Positions 1-8,253 of a DNA stretch of 64,000 bases are shown in pieces. The DNA lies in the NCBI GenBank assembly GCA_024282035.1, contig JAMWZR010000004.1, positions 39,553-103,552 of the forward strand, read 5' to 3'. A model generated the notes under the pieces. The model did not search any database, had not been told where the DNA came from, and was given only the letters and a program-made list of their open reading frames with translations. A program made the translations under genes and the position numbers. How positions within the stretch are numbered: the first letter of the stretch is position 1; each line of letters opens with the position of its first letter. The stretch is from Nitrosomonas sp. Its GTDB lineage: Bacteria > Pseudomonadota > Gammaproteobacteria > Burkholderiales > Nitrosomonadaceae.

Positions 1-998
1 ATGCGGAGGAATAAGGTCATGAGCATCAGGCCACCGAGCCCTCCGGCAACGTCGATCAGGCTGTCGGTTATCAGTGGGGAACGGTTGTTGATGAACAGCT
101 GTGCCAGTTCCGTGCCGGTCGCCAGTAGAATCAGGATGATCAGATGGATGAACCAGGATTGTTTTAACGTGGCTTTCAGTGTCAGACCCAACAGGAAAAA
201 TACAACGACATGCCAAACCTTGGATAGATCCCACGGCAAGATCGCTTTGAAAGATTGATCATCAGCGTGAATCTGTGCGGTGACTTCCTCCGAAATCTGG
301 TTCTTGATTTTGCCCGGCAGCGTGGTGCCGATGACGATGGTCGCAAAGGCAAGTGCTAATGTTAGTCGCTTCAGAAAGGTATGGCCGCTGATCGATAAGC
401 AGGTGCCGAGCAGTAGCAGGAAAAGTATGCTCCAGGAAACCAGCAGACCTGATTGGATCCAGAAATAAGCCGGATTTTCGGACACCGGAACAAGGTGTAT
501 GTTTTTGAGTTGGAGTGATCCGGTGGCATGACTCAATTCTGCCATTACACGGATGTTCTGCGTGTCGGGTGCAACGGTAAAATAGGCGCGATGATTTTCC
601 CAGGGTTGGGTTCCAATCAGGGAGATTGCTGCGATCGACAGATCCCAGCGGTTCCTTTGGCCGTTGTGCTGTATCAGCAGGAGTCTTGCCTGGTGCCAGG
701 GTTTGGTTCCGGCGACGACTGCAGTGCTGCGCGCATCGGCCGACAGCATCAGTATGGTGTCCGGTACAACCGGTGCAATATACTGCACGACGCCGGTATC
801 GACCTGAGCGCTTGTAGAATGCAGTGTGATCGTGCCATCTTCGATATCGATGCGGCCAGCTTGAGTCGTTCGGGCATGCCAATCCTCGGTTAGTAGTTCG
901 CCGCCATTCGGCAGATAGGGAGGTACCCATTCGTGCAACAGCAGTGTTGCACAGGTCATGATCAAGAAAAAGATGCCATGTGTTTTGAGTGTAGGCAT
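1..998 (-). CDS. VanZ-like membrane protein (C-terminus cut by window edge)
   Basis: An open frame runs from an ATG at 998 to the left edge without a stop, so the C-terminus is missing. It starts with one membrane segment (about residues 5-20), followed by a roughly 150-residue soluble part that looks beta-rich and extracytoplasmic. After that come about four hydrophobic helices. The last ones carry the VanZ-like pattern: a WHVVVFFLLG helix, then TELAQLF, a short loop, and DVAGGLGG near the end. VanZ-family proteins are small integral membrane proteins of mostly unknown function; some contribute to teicoplanin resistance in Gram-positives. The soluble insert is not part of the core VanZ fold, so the exact role is open. 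No strong ribosome binding site precedes the ATG. Confidence 0.7.
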   Translation of the reverse strand, partial: MPTLKTHGIFFLIMTCATLLLHEWVPPYLPNGGELLTEDWHARTTQAGRIDIEDGTITLHSTSAQVDTGVVQYIAPVVPDTILMLSADARSTAVVAGTKPWHQARLLLIQHNGQRNRWDLSIAAISLIGTQPWENHRAYFTVAPDTQNIRVMAELSHATGSLQLKNIHLVPVSENPAYFWIQSGLLVSWSILFLLLLGTCLSISGHTFLKRLTLALAFATIVIGTTLPGKIKNQISEEVTAQIHADDQSFKAILPWDLSKVWHVVVFFLLGLTLKATLKQSWFIHLIILILLATGTELAQLFINNRSPLITDSLIDVAGGLGGLMLMTLFLR

Positions 999-1133
999 GT
1001 GGGTATGACCCGAGTGTCTGGAATAGGATTGAAAATCGCATGATGCGTCGAGTCAGTTAAACGTATTTCGGGCAGAGTCGTCAAGATCTGTATTGTTGAC
1101 GTAACTTATTGGGTACTTCGATGACAATTCTGG

Positions 1134-1661
1134 TCATTCAGCTGTGACAGATGATTGCAGTGCCATCTGCAGGGCAGCGTGCCAGACAGATCTTTTTTCT
1201 TCGAGAGATAGTCGGGCATGGGCCGGACTGGTGGAGGGCAGACGTATCAATTTGAAGATCGAGGTATCGCAGCTTGCGGCAACATAACGCCTGAAGCAGG
1301 CTTCAGCTTTGCCACCGTTGAAGAAAATATGTGTAAGGGCAGGTTGTGTGGCGAAAAAAGACTGAAAGTCGTTGACGATCTCGCTACCGACCTCAATGCC
1401 GGTATCCAGGCTGCCTGTGCGTTTGCAGGATCTCAATACATCCCAGAGTGCGATTGGGGATGATTGCAAGGCTGCAACCCTTGCGGCATAGTTTGCATCG
1501 GGATGGAGTTGGAGCCATGCCGACAGGATTGGCCAAAAAGCGTTGCGCTGATGCGCGTAATATTGTTCCGCTGTAAGGGAAGCCTGGCCCGGCATGCTAC
1601 CCAGGATGAGGATTTTGGCCTGACGCCCTGCAATGGGTGCAAAACTGTAGATGGTTGACAT
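1134..1661 (-). CDS. DNA-deoxyinosine (hypoxanthine) glycosylase, UDG superfamily
   Basis: This 175-residue protein has the uracil-DNA glycosylase superfamily layout. A glycine-rich first motif, ILILGSMPGQASL, sits near residue 20. YYAHQRNAFWPIL follows at about 40 and the C-terminal motif LPSTSPAHARLS at about 145. That set matches the family 6 hypoxanthine-DNA glycosylases, which excise deaminated adenine (hypoxanthine) from DNA to start base-excision repair in the cytoplasm. Length is normal for the family. The gene starts 15 bases after the phosphoglycerate mutase stop and is probably the last or next-to-last gene of that transcript. The mismatch-specific (Mug) branch is an alternative, but the N-terminal NAFWP motif favours the hypoxanthine group. 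Confidence 0.8.
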   Translation of the reverse strand: MSTIYSFAPIAGRQAKILILGSMPGQASLTAEQYYAHQRNAFWPILSAWLQLHPDANYAARVAALQSSPIALWDVLRSCKRTGSLDTGIEVGSEIVNDFQSFFATQPALTHIFFNGGKAEACFRRYVAASCDTSIFKLIRLPSTSPAHARLSLEEKRSVWHAALQMALQSSVTAE

Positions 1662-1676
1662 GACGCAGGCCGGCGA

Positions 1677-2420
1677 TCATTTAAGATGATCGAGATAATA
1701 ATGGCGAACGGAATTGAGCTGTTGATCGATTTCGTAAACCAGAGGCCGGCCGGTTGGCATTTTTAGCGCCATGACCTGGAGCGGGGTGAGATCACCCAGA
1801 AGCATCATCAGGACACGAAGTGTATTGCGGTGTGACACGATCAGTATCCTTTTTCCAAGCTGTATTTGTGGCTTGATCGTTTCTTGCCAGTATGGACTGA
1901 TTCGCGCATATGCCTGATGCATGCTTTCGCCCAGGGGTAGCTCTTTTGGGTCGATTTCGGCATAGCGGGATTGATTGCCTGGATAACGTGGATCCAGGTG
2001 ATTCAGAAATGGAGGGGGGGCGTCAAATTTGATTTGGCAGCCGAGTAGAGGCCAGATGCCGAATCGTTTGATGGCTGCCCATCGCTCCATGCCTTCCAAC
2101 GCACCATAATGTCGTTCATTGAGGTGCCAGTTTTCAATGACTGGGATATCCCGTCGCATGGATGACAGCACAATGTGCGCGGTGGTCTGGGCGCGCTGCA
2201 ATACCGATGTGAAGCACAGATCGAACGTGTAACCCGCCTGTTTGAGCAAGAACGCCGCTTGTTCGGCTTCCTTTTCACCTTTGGGGCTGAGTGGTATGTC
2301 GCTCCAGCCGGTCAGTTTCTTGTCGCGATTCCAGATGCTTTGACCATGGCGCAGGAGCACCAGCTTGTTGACACCATCGGAATGGTTGGAGGAACAATCG
2401 GATGAAAGTACCTTGAGCAT
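1677..2420 (-). CDS. gpmA: 2,3-bisphosphoglycerate-dependent phosphoglycerate mutase
   Basis: The 247-residue product interconverts 3- and 2-phosphoglycerate in glycolysis and gluconeogenesis. The phosphohistidine motif LVLLRHGQS lies near residue 20. It is followed by [13 protein letters not shown], by [12 protein letters not shown] with the acid/base region, and by the second histidine in [10 protein letters not shown]. The usual dPGM sequence there is SHGNSLR, so the loop is slightly divergent. I place the start at the ATG that overlaps the desaturase stop (TGATG, one shared base). That gives the standard family length and implies translational coupling; a longer in-frame extension would run back into the desaturase gene. 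A related broad-specificity histidine phosphatase cannot be excluded, given the non-glycolytic neighbours. Confidence 0.82.
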   Translation of the reverse strand: MLKVLSSDCSSNHSDGVNKLVLLRHGQSIWNRDKKLTGWSDIPLSPKGEKEAEQAAFLLKQAGYTFDLCFTSVLQRAQTTAHIVLSSMRRDIPVIENWHLNERHYGALEGMERWAAIKRFGIWPLLGCQIKFDAPPPFLNHLDPRYPGNQSRYAEIDPKELPLGESMHQAYARISPYWQETIKPQIQLGKRILIVSHRNTLRVLMMLLGDLTPLQVMALKMPTGRPLVYEIDQQLNSVRHYYLDHLK

Positions 2421-3487
2421 CAGGTTTGCTGTTGACGTGATGCTTCGTGAGCCGCGGATTCCTGCCAGATTTGCCGCAGGGCTGGCCACAGGCCACTGCG
2501 CAGTGTTTTGATGTACTGCGAGTTGTCGGTCAGGTTGTTGATCAGGCGGCGCTGTGCCTTACCAAGGTTGTGGTAGGGCATGCTCATGAACAGATGATGC
2601 GTGGCATGGTAGCGCAATCCCACTGGAGCCCACAGCGGCGTTACCAGAAAGTTGCCGGGAATGTTGATGGAGTCGAGATATTGCTCCGGTAAAGTCATCT
2701 TGTGGTCGCCAGGATTGCGGTAGGCGTGTGCGGCAAGTGTACGTAATGAATTCAGAATGAAGACGGTTACAGCCGTCAGATACCACAGGATCAGCACCGA
2801 ATAGGGAAATACGCCCGATACGACCAGTGCAATGATGCTGGCGCCGAATATACAGGCTCCCATTTCCTGTTGGCGCCAGTTGTGGTCGTTACGGATGGCA
2901 TTCTCGCCGCGTCGGTATGCGGGATCGATAGTCAGCGAGGAAGCGCGTTCCCAGACGATCTTGCGCAGTGGGGGAATCAGGTACGACAGCGGTGTAAGTA
3001 CGACGAAACGCAGCGCCAGTAAAGGTGGAATCAGAAAGGACAAAAGTACATACACCACCATTTCTGCTGGTCTGCGGGTTGCAAAGGGCAGATATTCGCC
3101 ATCGGCGGTTGTGCCGTAGACATCTGGCTTGTGGTGATCGTTATGTACGCCATCATAGGTAAATGAGGGAATCATGAAGGGAATGCCACAAATGACATTC
3201 CAGACCAGCCGGAAATTCCGGAATGTGCCTTTTTTGAGATGTGCCAGTTCATGAACGAAGATCGCTGAGCGATACAGTGCCAGCACCGCTACGATAAAAC
3301 CGCCCAATTGCCATAGCGATAAAAAAGGGGAAAACAGGGTGGTCAGGAAAGCAGACCAGCCCAATGTGATATGAAACAGAAAATCGATCCAGTAAATCCA
3401 GGGGTTGGGTGTCATCAGGTCGCGCACCAGATGATGTGCTTCACGCAGTGGAAATTCCTTGATGTAGGGGGCTTGGGGTTCGCTCAC
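2420..3487 (-). CDS. Membrane fatty acid desaturase family protein
   Basis: A 355-residue integral membrane di-iron enzyme. The three histidine boxes are visible: HELAH near residue 80, HNDHH near 115, and YHATHH near 300, close to the C-terminus. An extra HAYR region lies near 255. Hydrophobic helices around residues 30-70, 145-170 and 215-250 fit the usual four-pass desaturase/hydroxylase topology. The family introduces double bonds or hydroxyls into acyl chains at the cytoplasmic membrane using O2. The start is GTG at 3487, preceded by a purine-rich stretch (gagagagaaa), 15 bases after the HIT gene. The substrate cannot be read from sequence. Clustering with a nucleotidyltransferase and a HIT protein suggests modification of a specific lipid rather than bulk membrane desaturation. 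Confidence 0.85.
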   Translation of the reverse strand: MSEPQAPYIKEFPLREAHHLVRDLMTPNPWIYWIDFLFHITLGWSAFLTTLFSPFLSLWQLGGFIVAVLALYRSAIFVHELAHLKKGTFRNFRLVWNVICGIPFMIPSFTYDGVHNDHHKPDVYGTTADGEYLPFATRRPAEMVVYVLLSFLIPPLLALRFVVLTPLSYLIPPLRKIVWERASSLTIDPAYRRGENAIRNDHNWRQQEMGACIFGASIIALVVSGVFPYSVLILWYLTAVTVFILNSLRTLAAHAYRNPGDHKMTLPEQYLDSINIPGNFLVTPLWAPVGLRYHATHHLFMSMPYHNLGKAQRRLINNLTDNSQYIKTLRSGLWPALRQIWQESAAHEASRQQQT

Positions 3488-3502
3488 TTTCTCTCTCGCA
3501 TG

Positions 3503-3961
3503 TCATTCAGGCCAGCAGGATCGTAGTTGTTGCAGGATATGCTGGTTGATCGTGCTGTCAGTTTGATTGGGTTCGCCCAGATTGGGTACGCCTGGCCATC
3601 CTGCATCGACAAATACCATTCCGGCAAACGATTGGGGACCGGAATAACGGGGCAGCACATGGAAGTGTACATCCGGATCGACCATCATGAGCATCAGGTA
3701 GTTGATTCGGTTGTATTGGAATGCCTGGGTCAGGGTGACTTCAATGTGCCGCGTCACAGTGGCCAGTTCGGTAAAACTGTCGGGACTCAATTGTGAAAAG
3801 GCGGTGACTGGTTCGTGTGCTGCCAGGATCAGCGCACCAAGAGTCACTTGCGCCGGGCGGAGCAGGACGGTCCAGTGCTGATAACTGTGGATGATCGTTT
3901 GTGGTGCACCAAACTTGCGCATGGTGGCGTTGAAATCGGTAAAAGAAGGTTGCTGGGTCAT
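3503..3961 (-). CDS. HIT (histidine triad) family nucleotide hydrolase/transferase
   Basis: About 152 residues from the ATG at 3961, chosen because a longer reading frame would run back into the preceding gene. The N-terminal half has the ILAAHEPVTAFSQL strand-helix seen in HIT proteins. The C-terminal active-site motif reads DVHFHVLPRYSG. In canonical HIT proteins this is H-x-H-x-H-x-x; here the first histidine is an aspartate, while the nucleophilic middle histidine and the last one remain. HIT proteins cleave or transfer nucleotidyl groups such as AppppA, nucleoside phosphoramidates or UDP-sugars. The gene lies 4 bases after the nucleotidyltransferase stop, so the two are almost certainly co-translated and may act on the same NMP-linked compound. 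Confidence 0.8.
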   Translation of the reverse strand: MTQQPSFTDFNATMRKFGAPQTIIHSYQHWTVLLRPAQVTLGALILAAHEPVTAFSQLSPDSFTELATVTRHIEVTLTQAFQYNRINYLMLMMVDPDVHFHVLPRYSGPQSFAGMVFVDAGWPGVPNLGEPNQTDSTINQHILQQLRSCWPE

Positions 3962-3965
3962 AATG

Positions 3966-4727
3966 TCACATATTGAAGATGATACCGGCGCGTGCCAGAT
4001 CTTCGATAAAATCGATCTCGCACCAGCGAAAACCACTAACTGAGCAGGCTCGGACCAAATGCTGTTTGGCAAGGCGATCGATGATCGATAAATACCAGGA
4101 TTTCAGTTCAGCCGGATGACGCAGTGCTTCCTCGACAGACTGACGAAACAGGAATGCACCCTGGTCGCGAAAATAAAGCAGACCGATGGACTCCGCATTG
4201 ACTTGATGGGGCGGTACGATTTTACTGACTTGGTGCACCCAGCCCTCGGTATCCAACTGTACTTTCATGTCGTCGGCATCGTAAGCATCCTTGTAATCCA
4301 CGCTCAGTGTAATGGCCGCTGGTGTTGAATTCAAGACTTTCAGCAGCAGCGCGGATTCGATGACGGTGTCGCCGTTCAGCAATAGGAAGCTGCCGTTCAT
4401 TTCATCGCGCGCGATCCAGCAACTGGCAAGATTATCCGCTACTTCATAAAACGGATTGAAGCGTGTTTTGATGTCGGGATGAGCAGCGTAGCGTTGCTGG
4501 AGCAGGTCTTCTATCAAATCAGCTTTAAAGCCGGTAATGATGGTGATGTGATCGATGCCAACGCTAAGCAGTGCGTCGATTTGTCGCGACAGTACCGGTT
4601 GATCGGCGACCGGCAGCAGGCATTTCGGCGTATTTTCCGTCAGTGGCAGTAGCCTTCGCCCTTGTCCGGCACTGAGGATGATGGCTTTGATCGGAATTGC
4701 GGATGAGGATGGATGATCATGCGTCAT
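3966..4727 (-). CDS. NTP-transferase (sugar/choline-phosphate nucleotidyltransferase-like)
   Basis: A 253-residue Rossmann-like nucleotidyltransferase. The pyrophosphorylase signature AIILSAGQGRRLLPLTENTPKC occupies roughly residues 14-36, and the metal-binding LLNGDTVIE lies near 118. The family couples an NTP to a sugar phosphate or alcohol phosphate (choline, ethanolamine) to give an NDP-activated head group and pyrophosphate. SWYLSIIDRL and FRWCEIDFIEDLARA near the C-terminus resemble the LicC/phosphocholine cytidylyltransferase-like group more than RmlA or GalU, so a CDP-alcohol product is plausible but inferred. It is the first gene of the tight cluster with the HIT protein, desaturase and mutase, and starts about 100 bases downstream of the cysteine desulfurase gene. 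Confidence 0.78.
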   Translation of the reverse strand: MTHDHPSSSAIPIKAIILSAGQGRRLLPLTENTPKCLLPVADQPVLSRQIDALLSVGIDHITIITGFKADLIEDLLQQRYAAHPDIKTRFNPFYEVADNLASCWIARDEMNGSFLLLNGDTVIESALLLKVLNSTPAAITLSVDYKDAYDADDMKVQLDTEGWVHQVSKIVPPHQVNAESIGLLYFRDQGAFLFRQSVEEALRHPAELKSWYLSIIDRLAKQHLVRACSVSGFRWCEIDFIEDLARAGIIFNM

Positions 4728-4830
4728 ATCGTTGAAAACGGGATGAACAAAGGCATCCCGATGGCTAGTATGGGTTGAATGGAAACTTCATAGTGCGGCA
4801 TTGTAACGAAGTTTAGTGCGAGGGCGCAGG

Positions 4831-5991
4831 TTATTGAAAGGAAAGACTGCTCATTTGCTTTAATTCGGCAACGATGCGTTGTGTGGCATGCAAAAAGTCA
4901 TCGATCTGCTGCACGGTGTTGTCTCGCCCCAGGCTCACACGCACAGCGCATCGTGCCAACATCGGATCGACCTGCATGGCGCCGAGCACATGGCTTTGCC
5001 CGGGATTGACACTGGAACAGGCGGCGCCAGCTGCAACAGCAAATCCAGCCTTGTCCAGCTTTACCACCAAGGTGTCTCCCTCGATTTCCGGTAAGGCAAA
5101 GTAACTGGTATTGGGAATGCGCGCAGCTTCGCGTCCGAAAATCGTTGCACCCATACCGATCAGGCCTGTCTCCAGTCGATCGCGCAAACCTGAAACATGT
5201 TGCGCCGTTTCTGCGGTGCGTGCCTGTGCGAGCGAGCAGGCCAGACCAAAACCAACAATCGCGGGTACATTTTCGGTGCCCGAACGTAGGCCGTTTTCAT
5301 GTCCGCCACCGTAAATCAAGGGTTTCAACAACAAGCGTTTGTCAACAATCAGCGCAGCTGCACCCTTGGGACCATTGATCTTGTGTGCTGACAAGGTCAT
5401 GGCGTGTACTTTCAGGGTGGCAAAATCAACCGGTATCTTTCCCAATCCCTGAATGGCATCGGTGTGAATGTAAGCACCCTGTGCACGCGCCATTTCTGCA
5501 ATGGCAGCGACATCCTGGATTACACCGGTTTCATTGTTTGCGAGCATGACTGAAACGAGCTTGGGTGGATGTTGCTGTAGGGCGAGTCCGGCTGTCTCCA
5601 CATCTACTCGACCGGAAGTGTCGACACAAAATTGCTGTAGACTCCATGGTTCACCGCTGCGGCGGGACAAAGCCTGTGCCGGTTTCAGGACGCAGGGGTG
5701 CTCGATTGCGCTGATGAACAAGTGCCCCGGTTTGAGACTATCGGCTGCGCCGCGTATGAATAAGTTGTTGGCTTCCGAGCCGCCACTGGTAAAAATGACC
5801 TGCACTGGCTGCACACCCACAGCTTCAGCGACTTGCCGACGCGCCTGGTCGATGGCGCGGCGAGCTTGAATGCCGTAGCCATGCCTGCTCGATGCATTGC
5901 CGTATTCTTGCTGAAAATATGGCAGCATGGCATCCAGTACTGCATCGTCCATACGGGTGGTGGCATTGTGATCGAAATAGACTGAGGACAT
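4831..5991 (-). CDS. Cysteine desulfurase (NifS/IscS-like)
   Basis: A fold-type I PLP enzyme of 386 residues that releases sulfur from L-cysteine as a persulfide for Fe-S clusters, thiamine or tRNA thiolation. It starts with the typical VYFDHNATT. The PLP lysine lies in LSAHKINGPKG, and the mobile-loop cysteine in AAGAACSSVNPGQSHVL. The short loop around that cysteine fits the group I (NifS/IscS) branch. I use the ATG at 5991; the frame extends to a TTG at 6015, but the added residues are not family-like. No iscU, iscA or nifU neighbour is present, so this is a stand-alone copy and its sulfur acceptor is unknown. Confidence 0.88.
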   Translation of the reverse strand: MSSVYFDHNATTRMDDAVLDAMLPYFQQEYGNASSRHGYGIQARRAIDQARRQVAEAVGVQPVQVIFTSGGSEANNLFIRGAADSLKPGHLFISAIEHPCVLKPAQALSRRSGEPWSLQQFCVDTSGRVDVETAGLALQQHPPKLVSVMLANNETGVIQDVAAIAEMARAQGAYIHTDAIQGLGKIPVDFATLKVHAMTLSAHKINGPKGAAALIVDKRLLLKPLIYGGGHENGLRSGTENVPAIVGFGLACSLAQARTAETAQHVSGLRDRLETGLIGMGATIFGREAARIPNTSYFALPEIEGDTLVVKLDKAGFAVAAGAACSSVNPGQSHVLGAMQVDPMLARCAVRVSLGRDNTVQQIDDFLHATQRIVAELKQMSSLSFQ

Positions 5992-6154
5992 GGGATAGGA
6001 TGCATGGTTTATCAAAAATTCCGACTCGGAATTGTAATCCAGATGGCATGTTTGGTGATTAATTCTTTATGTAGGCGCGTCAATTTGGAACTGTCGCATT
6101 ACAACTGGATCAAGAGCCGAAAATGCAAAAAACGCTTAGATCGGTACTGAGGGA

Positions 6155-7870
6155 TTAATCAATCGCCGATCTGCCATTCCACGTAAATGCATTGTTCATC
6201 GATGGGTTGATGGGGAAGTCGGGCGACCGGGCAATCCAGCCTTCAGGAGAAACGAGGTATACGTAGGCTAGAGATTCTTTTTTGGCAGGTCCGACAATAT
6301 CCATGCCATAGGACATGGTTCCCGATGCTGGAAGGGTCAGCATGCCGTAATCACGAATGTGAAGCAGAAATTGACCAGGTGGCCCCGAAAATTTCCACTG
6401 CAGGATCTTGCGTCGTCCCTGGCTCTCAACGGCAACATCAATGCCAAATGATTGATTGGAGCCTGCGGAAAGTTGCTGGTGTAAATGGTTGGCAATCTCC
6501 TGGACTTGGCTATCAGTCATGAGGCGGACGTGACGGTAACGATCGTCGTATGCATACAATGCTGGTCTGCCTTTTTCAACTAATGAAATCAATTCGTTGT
6601 CGCTACGTATTAGTGTAGGTGAATGTCGTCCGGTGATAATCAGATTGGCCTTTTGTATGAGAGACAGGTAGCTGAGATCCTTGAACTGAGAAGGAAGAAA
6701 GAAGCCGCCCTGTTCGTTTTCGATGAGGAACTGGTTCTGCTTCTCTAGGGTGTGACTGTTGCTTGCTATCTTTGTAATCGTTTGTTGCTGTGAAAAAATG
6801 AGCATACCGGCAACGGCAACCAGAGAGATGACATGAGCCGGTTTGGAATGTGTCAGCCAAACCAGGCCTATTGCAAGAACCCAGCTGAAAAAAAACAATA
6901 ATCGTGAGGACAGAATATCTGCAAAGCCGGTTTGTAACATTGGCAGGATGGGTGTGGCAACGGTGATCGCTACACTTGTTAGAAATAGTACATTGATTTT
7001 TTGCTGATGCTGGATCTTTACAAGCAATAGGGAAATGATGCAATACGTCAAGATGATCCCAGCAATCCAGGTATTACCGAATAGATTTGAGAAAAAACCT
7101 GCCAGTATCTCATTCAGGGTCAGTTGCCCTGACAATGGTGGCTGACCATATCCACCGATTCCTTGCAAGACTTGTAACCGAACTGCAGCATAGGCTATGG
7201 CCACTAGTAAGGCGGTCCATAGGTGACGCAGACGATTTTTCCATGATCCTTCGGGATAGAAGATAAGTATTGCGATGATGGGGACATAAAGTTCCTTACT
7301 TAGGCAGGCCATTGCATAAACCCCAGCCGCTGTTGTCGACAGGAATGGATTGTTTTCACGTAAGCCGCGCACAAAAAAGTAGAGCGCTAGAATCGTAAAT
7401 AATAATCCGTAGGCATAATGTCCGGTCATCAGCAGTTGTCCTACAGTGCCTGTTGCCGGCATGGAGAGGAAGAGGGCTGCTCCCATGAAAGAGGCCATGG
7501 GAGTAAACCAGAGTCGCAGTAATAAAAAAGTCGCTGTGGCGGATGCCCAAATAATGAGCAGGAGATGGGCATAATGCCCCGCGGGATTTACACCAAAAAA
7601 TGGCAGCCCTATTTCATAGAAAAAAGCATTCCAGGGTGTGATATGCGCCCAGGATTGTTCACGCATGATGTCGGGAACAAAGAAATACTGCCAAGGTGAA
7701 TAAGTTGCGGTAAAAAATAGGTGTGGACCATCGTCAAAGCGCCAGCCTGCTGATAACGCGCTGTGGTGCAAAACCAGGCAGAGAAATGCGAGTATCGTTG
7801 CAACCGTTAATGGGTGACTCGTTATTTGGTGCCACTGCATGTTGGCATGATTTATTGCAGATTTTTCCAT
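6155..7870 (-). CDS. Polytopic GT-C-like membrane protein (GtrC-type glycosyltransferase candidate)
   Basis: About 571 residues from the ATG at 7870, or 561 from the ATG at 7840. The first two thirds hold roughly ten hydrophobic helices. The last ~190 residues are soluble and look periplasmic. An acidic DD pair (GWRFDDGPHLF) sits in the first periplasmic loop, which is the hallmark position of the catalytic acidic residues of GT-C enzymes using lipid-linked sugars. It is the third gene after a GtrB-like transferase and a GtrA-like flippase, so it probably moves the flipped sugar onto a surface glycan. Sequence is not conserved among GtrC proteins, so the function is inferred from topology and context. 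The 7870 start overlaps gtrA; the 7840 start leaves an 11-base gap. Confidence 0.6.
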   Translation of the reverse strand: MEKSAINHANMQWHQITSHPLTVATILAFLCLVLHHSALSAGWRFDDGPHLFFTATYSPWQYFFVPDIMREQSWAHITPWNAFFYEIGLPFFGVNPAGHYAHLLLIIWASATATFLLLRLWFTPMASFMGAALFLSMPATGTVGQLLMTGHYAYGLLFTILALYFFVRGLRENNPFLSTTAAGVYAMACLSKELYVPIIAILIFYPEGSWKNRLRHLWTALLVAIAYAAVRLQVLQGIGGYGQPPLSGQLTLNEILAGFFSNLFGNTWIAGIILTYCIISLLLVKIQHQQKINVLFLTSVAITVATPILPMLQTGFADILSSRLLFFFSWVLAIGLVWLTHSKPAHVISLVAVAGMLIFSQQQTITKIASNSHTLEKQNQFLIENEQGGFFLPSQFKDLSYLSLIQKANLIITGRHSPTLIRSDNELISLVEKGRPALYAYDDRYRHVRLMTDSQVQEIANHLHQQLSAGSNQSFGIDVAVESQGRRKILQWKFSGPPGQFLLHIRDYGMLTLPASGTMSYGMDIVGPAKKESLAYVYLVSPEGWIARSPDFPINPSMNNAFTWNGRSAID

Positions 7871-8253
7871 GTCCAGTTTTTGTGTGCGAGGAAAGTCGTC
7901 AGAGGTAGGAAAATGAACGATATGAGTACACCAATCAGATAATGCCAATGCAGAGTTTCGCTGATGGCAACGGCTATCAGCGAAACGGTCAGTCCAGCGA
8001 GTGAGACGATCAGGAATCGTGCATAGCGATGGCTGGTGACAGCGGTCTGAAAAGACCAGCGGCTATTTGCCCAGAAAGAAAAAAGATTGGCACTGATGAA
8101 TGCAAATCCATTGGCGGGTATGGGGTGGACTTCCAGAAGCTCTACCATGCCGGTGACAATGATCAAATGTATGAGTGTGTTGATCACTCCAATCAGTGAA
8201 AAGCTCGTCAATTGTCGTCCGGTTTCACGGTTTAACATGGGTTTGTGTTCCAT
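7852..8253 (-). CDS. gtrA: GtrA family membrane protein (lipid-linked sugar flippase candidate)
   Basis: About 133 residues with four predicted transmembrane helices: FSLIGVINTLIHLIIVTG, then FISANLFSFWANSRWSF, a helix around LIVSLAGLTVSLIAVAI, and LIGVLISFIFLPLTTFLAHKNWTW. The WANSRWSF and HKNWTW signatures are those of PF04138 (GtrA). Family members are thought to flip undecaprenyl-phosphate-sugar across the inner membrane. The start is uncertain between ATGs at 8253 and 8238; both overlap the end of the upstream transferase gene, implying coupling. It sits between the GtrB-like and GT-C-like genes, in the order known from phage serotype-conversion cassettes. Confidence 0.8.
   Translation of the reverse strand: MEHKPMLNRETGRQLTSFSLIGVINTLIHLIIVTGMVELLEVHPIPANGFAFISANLFSFWANSRWSFQTAVTSHRYARFLIVSLAGLTVSLIAVAISETLHWHYLIGVLISFIFLPLTTFLAHKNWTWKNLQ

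Noticed and set aside
262-1041. A 259-codon minus-strand reading frame
   Set aside because: Its product is rich in Arg, His, Cys and Ser with no hydrophobic pattern. The alternative minus frame from 998 to the left edge reads as a coherent VanZ-like membrane protein.
6016-6154. A terminator between the gtrC-like gene and the cysteine desulfurase
   Set aside because: A TTTTTT run exists on minus, but the only stem before it is five bases with a 21-base loop.
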